Below are positions 44,005 to 53,793 of a stretch of DNA of 64,000 bases, piece by piece. The first letter of the stretch is position 1; every line of letters begins with the position of its first letter. The notes under the pieces were generated by a model, which saw only the letters and a list, made by a program, of their open reading frames with translations, was not told the origin of the DNA and made no database searches. The position numbers and the translations under genes were made by a program. This DNA comes from Calothrix sp. NIES-2100 (GTDB taxonomy: Bacteria > Cyanobacteriota > Cyanobacteriia > Cyanobacteriales > Nostocaceae), in contig NZ_AP018178.1 of NCBI RefSeq assembly GCF_002368195.1, positions 1,868,238 through 1,932,237 of the forward strand, written 5' to 3'.

Positions 44005-45678
44005 TGGCTACATAGTCCTTTCAAAATGTTTTAATAACTTCAAGTCACCTTGACAGCAATTGAAGCATAAATCTGCTTTTTTGGGTTAAGTGTTGCTGTT
44101 AAATTCCTTTATAATCGATGTTTATCTAAATTAGTGAAAGCGCCAAAACTTTTGTAAAAATGTTGTTGCTTTTTATTAATTGAGATAAAATTTTATACTG
44201 TACATCCCCTACTTGTAAAAAAATAAGGCTATTTTACTTTGAGTGAATTTTATTTTACAATTATTACTTTGAAAAATAAAAATCTAAAACTTTGTATTAG
44301 CAAGAGCTTCAAAAGTTCGCGGTTATGAGGTAATGAATTGTGAATCTCCTCCATAGCAAATATTTTGAATACTTTTTAGCATCGTCGCAAATGATGCTTT
44401 AAGTACAAAAAAATATTTAAGTATAATTTTAAACTAATTACAGAGATAAGTCCTATAATACCCTCAAATTAGCTTTTAGCTAGTGCCAAAGCTTCGGTGA
44501 GCGACTCTGGTGCTACTTAATTAACTGAGCAACATACAATACCATATTTATTCCAATAGTCAATAAATTAATAAAAAATAAATAGTTTTTGCCTGGGTTT
44601 CTGATTGCCTCAGGTATCTCATGTCTAAACCAGACATATTGCAGATGACAAAATAGCTGCAACTAACATGTGTCAAGCTATGGGGATTTAATGAAATTAA
44701 TCTGTTATAGCCTAAGTCAAGAGAATTTACAGCTTGTATTCTCAGAATAGGTATTTTTTCTATGGGTAATGTTGATGTATATTCGCCGTTAGAATCGCTA
44801 AACTGTCAATCCCATCCAAAAATTAACCACTTCATTAGCTCTGAATTATAGCTAATCAGAACTTTCTGATTCTTAGCCACTATAATCTAGTACTGGGTCA
44901 CCGTGGCGGTTTCCCATGATCTCGCCTCAAAAGCTTCTATTCTAGAGCATGTCTGCCAAATTATGTCTATGCAAAACTTAATATATACGTAATATCATAA
45001 TTAGCAAAAATGCTGTAGGCTATCTAGCAACCCAATGAAAATCAACTTAGCAATTGGGTAATGGTCATTAGTCATTTGTCATTAGTCTCCTCTGCTTCCT
45101 CTGCCCCGGTCTTTGAGCAAAGCCGTTCGCGGAGCGTCTCGTCCCTTGCGCGTCTCCCCTTGGGAGAAGAGAGGCGCTGCTCCCCTGCCCTCTTATCTCC
45201 ATGAAAACTGACTTTGCGTGTAATCAAGGTTCATAATTCTCACTTAAGTAAATTTTATACTAAAAATTATTAACAATACTCAGGCTTACTCAAGACAAGC
45301 CAGAATATACTTGCGCAAGTATAATAGCGTTAACATTGCGACAGCACACATTCTTAGGCTAAGTAAAATGCACAATACTCTATTCATGCCCCATCCCTTG
45401 ATGGGTAAGGTAATTTCATGCTTCAGTTGACATTAGTCAGAGTATAAATACTGCAATTGATGAGATTCTAAAACAGCTATGTAAAAAAATCTCAATCTTT
45501 GGGAAATCTATGGAGAAAAGCAAATAAATTTCTGTCGTAATAAAAATATTAAATTTATCTATTTGAGTATTGACATTTCCAATTGCACCACTTAATTAGA
45601 ATTACAACAGCGTGCTTTACCTGGCTGAAAGCTCTCATGAAAAGCCTTACCTAACTAATTACACAATCCGAATTAATA
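44005..45678. other. Long AT-rich intergenic region between divergent polysaccharide genes
   Basis: 1.67 kb with no ORF of notable length. It separates the divergent WcaI-like GT and the tyrosine kinase gene, so it must hold both promoters. It also contains CCCAAT/ATTGGG pairing near 45030-45060, TCATTTG units at 45063-45085, and a GC-rich repeat around 45110-45195. No specific regulatory site is called. Confidence 0.6.
45110..45195. repeat. GC-rich interspersed repeat
   Basis: AAAGCCGTTCGCGGAGCGTC and TCTCCCCTTGGGAGA (a 6-bp stem with 3-nt loop) stand out from the AT-rich surroundings. I recall the GCCGTTCGCGGAGCGTCTCG string as a recurrent Nostocales repeat. Boundaries approximate. Confidence 0.55.
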
Positions 45679-47871
45679 ATGGAGAACCATTTTACTAAAA
45701 CCTCAAGTTACGAACGGAATGGAAATTCTGCCCATCCAGTATTTCCACCTCAAATTCCATTAGGGTTTGAACAAGAAAGTAATGATTGGAATTTCCGGCA
45801 ATTACTAGGCATTTTACAGCGAAGAGCGTTGATTATTGTAGGAATAGGCACTGTGGTGATGAGTGGTGTTACTTACTCAACATTGAATCAGAAGCCAGTC
45901 TATGAAAGCAATTTTCGACTCTTAGTAGAACCGCTCACTGACGAAAAGTCATTGCTGCAACTTACCATAGATACAGGCAACTCAGACAAGTCAGGAAATC
46001 TAGATTACGAAAGTCAAATTCAGGTTCTCAGAAGTCCTGAATTGATGGCAGATATCGTCAAGCAGATCCAATTTTACTATCCAGATATTAACTATGATTC
46101 TCTACTTAAATTTTTAGTTATTCGTCGTTTAGGCACAACTAAGCTGATAGAAGTCAGCTATCGAAGTAGCGATAGTAACCAGATTAAAATAGTACTAGAT
46201 ATAATTGCTAAATCTTACTTAAACTACAGTTTAGAAAAGCGGCAAACTAAGTTAAGGCAAGGAGTGCAATTTGTTGATCAACAGTTACCTACTATCAAAC
46301 ACCGAGTAGATAATCTGCAAAAAGAGCTACAGCTTTTTCGCCAAAAATACGACTTTATTAGTCCAGATGCTCAGGCTGCGCAAGTTGCAGAACGAGTCAC
46401 TACATTGAGTAATCAAAGACTGGAAATTGATCAAAAATTGGCAGAATATCAAGCTATTTTTGCAAATTTGAAACTAGCACAAGGAGAAACAGCAGCGCTA
46501 AATAATGCACCTGGATATCAGGAAATATTTGGGAAATTACGTCAATTAGAAGCTGATATTTCTGGAGAATCAGTACGCTTCCAACAAGACAGCCCACCAC
46601 TCAGAAGTTTGCAGGAGAAGAAAAAAAATCTATTAACTTTGCTCCAAGAAGAAGCACGGCGTAGCATGGGAGTAAAATTTGCTGAGATCACAACTCAAAT
46701 TCAAATTTTAGAAGTACAGAGTCAAGAACTGAGTAAAGCAGAACGCCAACTCGAGCAGGAAGTTAAACTATTACCAGTTTTAGCCAGAAAATATGCTGAA
46801 CTCCAACGAGAACTCCAAATTGCAACTGATAGCTTAAATCGGTTTTTAACTACTCGCGAAACCCTACAAATTCAGGTTGCTCAAACAGAACTTCCCTGGG
46901 AATTGATTCAAGAAGCACTTCAACCTGAAGCACCGATATCACCTAATATTCCCCGCAGTTTGACTCTCGGTTTGGTAGCTAGTTTACTTTTAGGTATGGG
47001 TATTAGCTTACTCATGGAAAAAGTAGACAATACTTATCATAATGTTGATAGTTTAAAAGAAAAGATGAAACTACCTTTGTTAGGAGTTTTACCTTTTGAC
47101 AAGAAAATTCAAAATCACTTATATTACAAGATAGAACGCAGCTCTCCTTCAGAAAAAACACCATTTAGATTTTTTAGAAAAATTTCTAAATTTTCTAAGA
47201 GTTTACATCGTAGCCCAGGAAGCGATCGCTACTACGGTCAAGGTAGATTTTGGGAATCTTTACAGGTACTGTATTCAAATATTCAACTACTCAATTCCGA
47301 TCAACCAATTAAATCCTTAATTATTAGTTCAGCATTACCAGGAGATGGTAAGTCTACTGTTTCATTCCAATTAGCCCAAATAGCAGCTGCTATGGGTAAA
47401 CGAGTACTACTTGTGGATGCGGATTTACGGCGGCCTCAAGTTCACCTATTAACTGATTTAAATAACTTATGGGGATTGAGTAGTTTAATTTCGACAAATA
47501 TACCAGCAGGGCAGGTAATCAGGCAAATGCCAGAGATGAACAACTTATCTGTGGTGACTTCAGGGCCAGTACCACCAGACCCAGCAAGGTTACTTTCATC
47601 AGAAAAGATGAAGCAACTGATGGGATATTTCCAAAGAACCTTTGACTTAGTGATTTATGATGTTCCCCCCATAGTTGGATTAGTTGATGCCAGAATGCTA
47701 GCACCCTACACTGATGGGGTAGTGTTAGTTGTAAGGATAGACAAAACAGACAAAACAGGGTTGATGCAAGCTCAGGAAAGTCTTAAAATCTCTCCAGTCA
47801 ATCTCTTAGGCATTGTGGCTAATGGGGATAAGACTAAATTTAAAGGCTATAAACATTACTATAAGAGTTAA
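45679..47871 (+). CDS. Polysaccharide co-polymerase / tyrosine autokinase (Wzc/GumC type)
   Basis: 730 residues. First membrane helix RALIIVGIGTVVMSG (about 50-70), Wzz-type loop domain with a coiled-coil (about 190-410), PRSLTLGLVASLLLGMGISL as the second helix, then a BY-kinase domain: Walker A in SALPGDGKSTVSFQLAQI (K558), A' motif VLLVDADLRRPQ and Walker B LVIYDVPPIVG. The C-terminus KFKGYKHYYKS is a small Tyr cluster (Y724, Y727, Y728) for autophosphorylation. It controls chain length and export of exopolysaccharide. Divergent from the glycosyltransferase run. Confidence 0.95.
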   Translation: MENHFTKTSSYERNGNSAHPVFPPQIPLGFEQESNDWNFRQLLGILQRRALIIVGIGTVVMSGVTYSTLNQKPVYESNFRLLVEPLTDEKSLLQLTIDTGNSDKSGNLDYESQIQVLRSPELMADIVKQIQFYYPDINYDSLLKFLVIRRLGTTKLIEVSYRSSDSNQIKIVLDIIAKSYLNYSLEKRQTKLRQGVQFVDQQLPTIKHRVDNLQKELQLFRQKYDFISPDAQAAQVAERVTTLSNQRLEIDQKLAEYQAIFANLKLAQGETAALNNAPGYQEIFGKLRQLEADISGESVRFQQDSPPLRSLQEKKKNLLTLLQEEARRSMGVKFAEITTQIQILEVQSQELSKAERQLEQEVKLLPVLARKYAELQRELQIATDSLNRFLTTRETLQIQVAQTELPWELIQEALQPEAPISPNIPRSLTLGLVASLLLGMGISLLMEKVDNTYHNVDSLKEKMKLPLLGVLPFDKKIQNHLYYKIERSSPSEKTPFRFFRKISKFSKSLHRSPGSDRYYGQGRFWESLQVLYSNIQLLNSDQPIKSLIISSALPGDGKSTVSFQLAQIAAAMGKRVLLVDADLRRPQVHLLTDLNNLWGLSSLISTNIPAGQVIRQMPEMNNLSVVTSGPVPPDPARLLSSEKMKQLMGYFQRTFDLVIYDVPPIVGLVDARMLAPYTDGVVLVVRIDKTDKTGLMQAQESLKISPVNLLGIVANGDKTKFKGYKHYYKS

Positions 47872-47965
47872 TTCCTAAAGCTGTTGCTGCAATCAAAATA
47901 TCTGCCTCTTGTATTGGCGTACCTTTCCTTGTTAAATCTGTATGAATTTCGCAGGTTTTTTCGAG
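47867..47965 (-). pseudogene. Relic of a PIN-domain (VapC) gene
   Basis: Read on the minus strand, bases 47965 to 47867 encode EKTCEIHTDLTRKGTPIQEA, then DILIAATALGIN, matching the C-terminal core of VapC toxins (helix, GTPI, D-LIAATAL). A stop lies two codons upstream of the matching stretch, and the frame runs into the 3' end of the tyrosine kinase gene. The missing start and first catalytic motifs show it is decayed. Confidence 0.7.
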
Positions 47966-48039
47966 AATTCAAATATCATCTAAGCTCGACTTTATCCAAA
48001 ATTAAGAACTTGCTTTTCCTTACAGGGCAAAAACTCTAG

Positions 48040-48103
48040 TGGTCTGTCCCATTAATTTTGATGAGCTGCGACAGCTCCTCTACTTCGCAGAAGTAGAGGA
48101 GCT
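48040..48103. repeat. Repeat with strong hairpin
   Basis: TGGTCTGTCCCATTAATTTT, then GAT, is followed by a perfect 14-bp stem AGCTCCTCTACTTC-GCA-GAAGTAGAGGAGCT (48073-48103). A related lead sequence, matching 19 of 23 positions, occurs at 55612-55634, also just before a hairpin. The hairpin lies 10 bp from the stop of the 48113 gene and could end its transcript. Confidence 0.6.
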
Positions 48104-48112
48104 AGAAGAAGT

Positions 48113-48430
48113 TTAACTCAGCTTTGTCTGAAGAATTTCTTTTATTTTTGTAATGACAGATTTAGCATACTCAGAATCACTAAAATATATATCAGCAAAA
48201 CCTTCGTTTACAAAGCCAATGCGGATAGTATAGTAAGTATGGATGTCTCTAGACAAGATATAACTATTAGTGAATATACTAAAACCTGCAATCTTACTAT
48301 AAGGAGTGAATGACATATTCATCCCATTTATGTCTTGTGTGATTTCTAAACCTGTGTCGATAAATGTCCAAATGCTGACAGGACTACTGTCTTCCGAATT
48401 GCGTCTTTCACCTTTAAATAATACTCTCAT
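48113..48430 (-). CDS. Hypothetical protein, beta-rich
   Basis: 105 residues, not recognised. MRVLFKGERRNSEDSSPVSI, then WTFIDTGLEITQDINGMN and YYTIRIGFVNEGFADIYFSD, a run of strands followed by a C-terminal helix (YAKSVITKIKEILQTKL). That order (strands then one helix) would fit a PH-like fold such as small bacterial PH domains, which is a guess. No membrane segment or Cys. Followed by the hairpin at 48073. Confidence 0.55.
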   Translation of the reverse strand: MRVLFKGERRNSEDSSPVSIWTFIDTGLEITQDINGMNMSFTPYSKIAGFSIFTNSYILSRDIHTYYTIRIGFVNEGFADIYFSDSEYAKSVITKIKEILQTKLS

Positions 48431-48527
48431 AAACTAATTATTAAGTGCGTTGGTGCGTTGCGCTAAGCGAGACCCTACCCATACGTCGCATTCTTGTTTC
48501 AAATTAGTATGATCAGCTTGAATCTAT

Positions 48528-48557
48528 AAAAAAAAGGGCGGGCTTTCCGGCCCACCC
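48528..48557 (-). terminator. Intrinsic terminator of tkt
   Basis: On the minus strand, GGGTGGGC-CGGAAA-GCCCGCCC forms an 8-bp stem (one G-U pair) followed by eight T. It begins about 30 bases after the tkt stop. Textbook form. Confidence 0.9.
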
Positions 48558-48587
48558 CACAAAATCAAGAGAATATTCTGTTACTAA

Positions 48588-50600
48588 TTAACCCAACAAT
48601 GCTTTCGCTTTAGCTAATACATTATCAACACTAAAGCCAAACTTCTCTAAACAAACGCCGCCGGGAGCAGAAGCACCAAAGCGATCAATGCTGACAACAT
48701 CGCCTTCGGTGCCGACATACTTGTGCCAGCCAAAACTAGAAGCAGCTTCTACAGCCAAGCGCTTGGTGACAGCTTTTGGTAGAACAGATTCTTTGTAAGC
48801 TGCATCTTGTGCTTCAAATAAATCCCAAGCAGGTAAGGAGACAACACGAACTTTCTTACCTTCGGCTGTGAGTTTTTCAGCTGCGGTAACAGCGAGGCTC
48901 AATTCTGAACCGGTACCAATGAGGATAATATCTGGTGTACCTTGGCTATCCACTACTGTGTATCCACCCTTGGTTACACCTTCAATTGATGTACCTGCTA
49001 AGTTGGGGACATTTTGACGGGTGAACGCTAACAGAGTAGGAGCATTTGCCTTTGCTCTTTCAATCGCTACTTTGTATGCACCAGAAGATTCTGTTCCATC
49101 TGCGGGGCGAATTACTGTGAGGTTAGGAATAGCACGCAGGGAAGCCAGTGTTTCTATTGGTTGGTGGGTGGGGCCGTCTTCACCTTGTCCAATTGAGTCG
49201 TGGGTCATTACCCAAATTACCCCAGCTTGGGACAAAGCTGATAGGCGGATGGCAGCCCGCATATAATCTGTGAAGATTAAGAAGGTTGCACCGTAGGGAA
49301 TTAATCCCGAAGTATGCAGCGCGATACCGTTACAGATTGCGCCCATGCCATGTTCCCGCACACCAAAGTGGATGTTGGGGTTTTGGTAATTTCCTTTTTG
49401 GAAGTCGCCTTTGCCCTTGATTTCAGTGAGGTTGGAGTGGGTTAAGTCAGCGGAACCACCAATCAATTCTGGTAAAACTGCTGCCAGTTTGTTCAAGCAA
49501 GTTTCTGAGTGTTTGCGGGTGGGGAGTCCTTTGTCTTCGGGGGTGTAGGTGGGTAGTACCTTATCCCAACCATCAGGCAGTTTGCCGCTTATGTAACGCT
49601 CAAATTCAGCTGCTTCTTGGGGATACTTAGCTTTGTAGTCAGCAAAGGTTTTGTTCCAGTCGCCTTCGTAACCTGCGCCACGTTCAACAGCTTTGTGAGT
49701 GTGGTTGAGGACATCTTGGGGAACTACAAAAGGTTCGTATTCCCAACCCAAATTTTTCCGAGTCAAGGCGATTTCGTCTGCACCCAAAGCAGCACCATGA
49801 ACACCAGCGGTGTTTGCTTTGTTGGGGGAACCGTAACCGATGGTGGTGGTGACTTTAATCATCGAAGGCTTGTCTGTGACAGATTTTGCCTCTTCGATGG
49901 CAATGGCTATCGCTTCTAGGTCAGTGTTACCATCTTTGACATGCAGAACGTGCCAACCGTAAGCTTCAAAACGCTTAGAAACATCTTCAGTGAAGGCTAC
50001 ATCTGTGGAACCGTCGATGGAGATGTGGTTATCGTCGTACAGAGCGATAAGTTTGCCTAATCCCAAGTGCCCAGCGAAGGAAGCCGCTTCACCAGAAATA
50101 CCTTCCATGTTGCAGCCATCACCCAAAATCACGTAGGTGTAATGGTCAACAATTTTGGCATCGGGTTTGTTATATTTAGCTGCGAGGTGGGCTTCTGCTA
50201 TTGCCAAACCCACGCCATTGGCAATTCCTTGACCTAGTGGGCCTGTGGTAACTTCGACACCAGCGGTCATGAAGTTTTCCGGGTGTCCGGGGGTTTTGGA
50301 TTCCCACTGACGGAATTGCTTGATGTCCTCAATGCTGACGCTGTCGTAACCATAAAGGTATAGCAGGGCATACTGCAACATTGAACCGTGCCCAGCAGAC
50401 AGGATAAAGCGATCGCGGTTAAACCACTTAGGATTTTTGGGGTTAAACCGTAAAAAGCGATCCCATAGTACAAAAGCCATCGGAGCAGCGCCCATCGGCA
50501 GCCCTGGGTGTCCCGATTTTGCTTTTTCTACGGCATCAATAGCCAAAAAGCGAATCGAGTTAATAGAAAGTGTTTCGAGGGATTGGGTTGCAACAGCCAT
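48588..50600 (-). CDS. tkt: Transketolase
   Basis: 670 residues, full family length. The N-terminal ThDP domain has IRFLAIDAVEKAKSGHPGLP and MGAAPMAFVLWDRFLRFNPK, plus HGSMLQYALLYLYG; the ThDP/metal motif is VILGDGCNMEGISGEAASFA. The middle domain has FGVREHGMGAICNGIALHTS with the catalytic Glu of REH and DSIGQGEDGPTHQPIETLAS. It transfers two-carbon units in the Calvin cycle and pentose phosphate pathway. Monocistronic, with its own terminator. Confidence 0.97.
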   Translation of the reverse strand: MAVATQSLETLSINSIRFLAIDAVEKAKSGHPGLPMGAAPMAFVLWDRFLRFNPKNPKWFNRDRFILSAGHGSMLQYALLYLYGYDSVSIEDIKQFRQWESKTPGHPENFMTAGVEVTTGPLGQGIANGVGLAIAEAHLAAKYNKPDAKIVDHYTYVILGDGCNMEGISGEAASFAGHLGLGKLIALYDDNHISIDGSTDVAFTEDVSKRFEAYGWHVLHVKDGNTDLEAIAIAIEEAKSVTDKPSMIKVTTTIGYGSPNKANTAGVHGAALGADEIALTRKNLGWEYEPFVVPQDVLNHTHKAVERGAGYEGDWNKTFADYKAKYPQEAAEFERYISGKLPDGWDKVLPTYTPEDKGLPTRKHSETCLNKLAAVLPELIGGSADLTHSNLTEIKGKGDFQKGNYQNPNIHFGVREHGMGAICNGIALHTSGLIPYGATFLIFTDYMRAAIRLSALSQAGVIWVMTHDSIGQGEDGPTHQPIETLASLRAIPNLTVIRPADGTESSGAYKVAIERAKANAPTLLAFTRQNVPNLAGTSIEGVTKGGYTVVDSQGTPDIILIGTGSELSLAVTAAEKLTAEGKKVRVVSLPAWDLFEAQDAAYKESVLPKAVTKRLAVEAASSFGWHKYVGTEGDVVSIDRFGASAPGGVCLEKFGFSVDNVLAKAKALLG

Positions 50601-50895
50601 AATCAGATTGTTTTTAACGACGGGTTAGCACTCTTGGTAGCTCACACACACTTACCGGGGAGACAAACAAGGTTGTGGATTTTTCCCCTTGATTGCCTGA
50701 TTGTTTTCACATTCCCCCTATCCTCATCATCCCACTGCCAATTGTTGATGGACAAGCGGGATATGTTGATTTGGTGGTGATAAATCCAGCTAATAATTGG
50801 GTTGTTTTGAACCCTTGGTTAAGTAGCAAATGACATCTAGGATACTTTTGCTACTAACTTTCAGCAGAGCAATCAGCTGACAAATGGGGAATTTT

Positions 50896-52143
50896 TTAGA
50901 TGTACTTCTTAAAGGCTAGCGTGACATTGTGACCACCAAACCCAAAGGAATTAGATAATGCCACGTTGACTTTTTGAGCGCGGCTAGTGTGAGCAATATA
51001 ATCTAGGTCACACTCTGGATCGGGATTTTCTAGATTGATTGTTGGTGGAACTTGATCGTTAGCAACCGCCAGTACTGTGGCTACGGCTTCAATACCTCCA
51101 GAACCGCCCAAAAGATGACCTGTCATCGATTTGGTAGAGCTGATAGCTATTTTATAAGCATGGTCGCCCAAGGCTTTTTTCATCGCGGAGGTTTCAGTGC
51201 AGTCATTAGCTGGGGTGCTGGTGCCATGAGCATTGATATAGTTCACCATTTCTGGGGTTAGTCCCCCATCTTTGAGCGCTAGTTCTATGGCTCTGGCTGC
51301 TCCCAACCCACCAGGGACTGGGGAGGTCATATGATAAGCATCACAGGTCATCCCATAACCGACCATTTCTGCATAAATGCGAGCGCCTCGACTCAATGCG
51401 TGTTCTAGTTCCTCTAGCAGCAAAATTCCCGCACCTTCACCCATGACAAATCCATCGCGATCGCGGTCAAATGGACGGCAGGAATTAGCCGGGTCATTGC
51501 GAGTCGAAAGTGCCCGTGCGGCGGCAAATCCAGCTACACCTAAAGGTGTAATCGCCGCTTCACATCCGCCGCAAATCATGGCTTTAGCATACCCCCATTG
51601 AATTTGGCGAAAAGCATCTCCGATGGCATTGGAACCAGCTGCACAAGCGGTTACAGAGCAGGAATTGGGGCCTTTAGCTCCGGTATGAATGGCTGTTAAT
51701 CCCGCCGCCATATTCGCGATCATCATCGGGATCATGAACGGACTACAGCGATCGGGGCCACGGTTCAGGTACACTGTTTGCTGGTCTTCTAAAACCTTCA
51801 GTCCACCAATGCCAGAACCAATAATCACACCCACTTGTTCTGCATTCAGTTCATTAATCTCTAAACCTGCGTCAGATAACGCTTGTTTTGCCGCCGAAAC
51901 CCCAAATTGGGAAAACCGATCCATGCGCTTGGCTTCTTTGCGCTCCAAGTAATCATGTGGATCGAAGTTTTTTACTTCACCAGCAATGCGGCAATCATGG
52001 CGAGATGCATCAAAAGCTCTGATGTAGTCAATGCCATTACGACCACTCAACAATCCTTCCCAATATTCAACTGGTGTGTTGCCAATTGGTGTAATCGCGC
52101 CAACACCAGTTACCACAACGCGTTTACGTTTATAATCTGTCAT
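50896..52143 (-). CDS. fabF: 3-oxoacyl-ACP synthase II
   Basis: 415 residues. RVVVTGVGAITPIGNTPVEY is the FabF start; the Cys-His-His triad is in VTACAAGSNAIGDAFR (Cys), NYINAHGTSTPANDCTE (His) and STKSMTGHLLGGSGGIE (His), with SFGFGGHNV at the end. It elongates acyl-ACP, including the 16:1 to 18:1 step. It follows acpP on the same strand across a 130-bp gap, the usual acpP-fabF arrangement. Confidence 0.97.
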   Translation of the reverse strand: MTDYKRKRVVVTGVGAITPIGNTPVEYWEGLLSGRNGIDYIRAFDASRHDCRIAGEVKNFDPHDYLERKEAKRMDRFSQFGVSAAKQALSDAGLEINELNAEQVGVIIGSGIGGLKVLEDQQTVYLNRGPDRCSPFMIPMMIANMAAGLTAIHTGAKGPNSCSVTACAAGSNAIGDAFRQIQWGYAKAMICGGCEAAITPLGVAGFAAARALSTRNDPANSCRPFDRDRDGFVMGEGAGILLLEELEHALSRGARIYAEMVGYGMTCDAYHMTSPVPGGLGAARAIELALKDGGLTPEMVNYINAHGTSTPANDCTETSAMKKALGDHAYKIAISSTKSMTGHLLGGSGGIEAVATVLAVANDQVPPTINLENPDPECDLDYIAHTSRAQKVNVALSNSFGFGGHNVTLAFKKYI

Positions 52144-52273
52144 GACTAAGTTAAAGGTGGCGAGAAAGCAGCAAAAAGGTGACTAGGGACTAGGGAAAAG
52201 CAAGAGGAACCCGGACTAGGGTATGGAGTTTTTCCTGATCCCCAATACCCAATACCCGATCCCCAATCGCTTT

Positions 52274-52522
52274 TCAGGCAGCAGCTTTGTCTTTGATATA
52301 CTTGACGGCATCTTCAACCGTTAAAATCTTTTCAGCGGCATCATCAGGAATTTCAATCTCAAATTCTTCTTCAAAAGCCATTACCAGTTCCACAATATCT
52401 AGGGAATCAGCGCCTAAATCGTCAATAAACGACGATTGTGGCTTGATTTCATCAGCCTCAACAGTCAGTTGTTCAGCGACGACTTTCTTAACTTTTTCAA
52501 AAACGTCCGTTTCTTGGGTCAT
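52274..52522 (-). CDS. acpP: Acyl carrier protein
   Basis: 82 residues, acidic. DDLGADSLDIVELVMAFEEE carries the Ser that is 4'-phosphopantetheinylated (DSL), followed by FEIEIPDDAAEKILTVEDAV, typical of type II FAS ACP. It carries growing acyl chains for FabF and lipid assembly, including LpxD (56450). First gene of acpP-fabF. Confidence 0.97.
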   Translation of the reverse strand: MTQETDVFEKVKKVVAEQLTVEADEIKPQSSFIDDLGADSLDIVELVMAFEEEFEIEIPDDAAEKILTVEDAVKYIKDKAAA

Positions 52523-52808
52523 AGATAAAAATCCTTAACCAGTTGCTATGATCTGCTCTTTATGGGCGACATTGTTTTGAGCATATACATCTTATCGGAA
52601 AGCGCGATCGCCCGTATACTGCCGAAGAATTTTCTGACAATTGGGCGATCGGGTGCGCATACGCTGTCAACATGTGTCTGTTTTGCAATTCTTACTGATT
52701 TTTTTTACAATGTCCAAATCCGGATACATAGCCTTGCAAGCTACACTGGCAAGGTAACAACAAAAAATTTATTGTTGAGAGCTATTGCTCTGTGGCAAAT
52801 ATACTTCT

Positions 52809-53714
52809 ATGGTATCTCAAACGCTAAAATACGCTTACTTTCCTGGTTGTGTTGCTCAGGGTGCTTGTCGGGAACTTTACCAATCAACTCAAGCTTTAAC
52901 CCAAGCACTAGGCATTCAACTCATTGAACTGAAAAAAGCCGCTTGCTGCGGTTCTGGCACTTTTAAAGAAGATTCCCAACTTTTAGAAGATACAGTAAAT
53001 GCCCGGAATATTGCTTTAGCAGAAGAGTTAAATTTACCTCTACTCACCCATTGCAGCACTTGTCAAGGTGTGATAGGTCATGTCGATGAACGTCTCAAAG
53101 AATGTCAGACTAAAAAACCAGAATATATTCAGCAAGTGAATAATCTGCTGGCTAAAGAAGGTTGTTTACCTTATCGCGGGAGTACAGAAGTTAAACATCT
53201 TCTCTATGCTTTGGTAACAGATTACGGTTTAGAAGAAATTACCAAACGAGTTACCCGCAAGTTATCTGGATTAAAATGTGCGGCGTTTTATGGTTGTTAT
53301 CTTCTCCGCGCTCAAAAATCCATGCCCTATGACGACCCCTACCGTCCGGAAGCGATGGAAAATGTTTTTCGGGCAGTAGGTGCAGAGCCAATTTATTATC
53401 GAGGTCGGACTCAATGTTGCGGTTGGCCCCTAGCTAGTTACGCTACTACCGAATCTTTTAAAATGGCGGGGACACATATTCAAGATGCTTTGGCTGCTGG
53501 TGCTGATTGTTTAGTTACCCCTTGTCCTTTGTGTCATCTTAATTTAGATTCTCGTCAGCCAGAAGTAGAAAAGGTAATTGAAAAGAAACTGGGTTTACCA
53601 GTGTTACATTTACCCCAATTAATTGCTTTGGCGTTAGGAGTTAGCCCAGAAAAATTGGGATTAGATCGTCACATTGTTTCGACAAAACCAGTATTAGAAA
53701 AATTAGGATTTTAG
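52809..53714 (+). CDS. HdrB-like CCG-domain iron-sulfur protein (SdhE/HdrB family)
   Basis: 301 residues from ATG 52809 (MVSQTLKYAYFPGCVAQGAC); a TTG at 52785 is less likely. Two CCG domains are present: CX... KKAACCGSGTFKED with HCSTCQGV, and RTQCCGWPLASYA with CPLCHLNL; all clustering Cys are intact. Such domains bind a noncubane [4Fe-4S] cluster in heterodisulfide reductase HdrB, and similar proteins serve as the membrane-linking subunit in type E succinate:quinone reductases. In cyanobacteria it is often assigned the succinate dehydrogenase anchor role (family inference). Convergent with 53794. Confidence 0.9.
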   Translation: MVSQTLKYAYFPGCVAQGACRELYQSTQALTQALGIQLIELKKAACCGSGTFKEDSQLLEDTVNARNIALAEELNLPLLTHCSTCQGVIGHVDERLKECQTKKPEYIQQVNNLLAKEGCLPYRGSTEVKHLLYALVTDYGLEEITKRVTRKLSGLKCAAFYGCYLLRAQKSMPYDDPYRPEAMENVFRAVGAEPIYYRGRTQCCGWPLASYATTESFKMAGTHIQDALAAGADCLVTPCPLCHLNLDSRQPEVEKVIEKKLGLPVLHLPQLIALALGVSPEKLGLDRHIVSTKPVLEKLGF

Positions 53715-53738
53715 GGATTTCCAAGAAAGTAATTAAAG

Positions 53739-53773
53739 TGAGCTTCCAACGAATGCTGTTCGTTGGAAGCTCA
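53739..53773. terminator. Bidirectional terminator, 15-bp stem
   Basis: TGAGCTTCCAACGAA-TGCTG-TTCGTTGGAAGCTCA followed by TTTTAAG, between the convergent genes ending at 53714 and 53794. A strong perfect stem; A-rich on its left gives a U-run on the minus strand as well. Confidence 0.85.
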
Positions 53774-53793
53774 TTTTAAGTTAATTGTTTACT

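Noticed and set aside
52562..52927. Plus-strand 121-codon frame upstream of the HdrB-like gene
   Set aside because: Overlaps the start of a clear gene in another frame; no recognisable protein.
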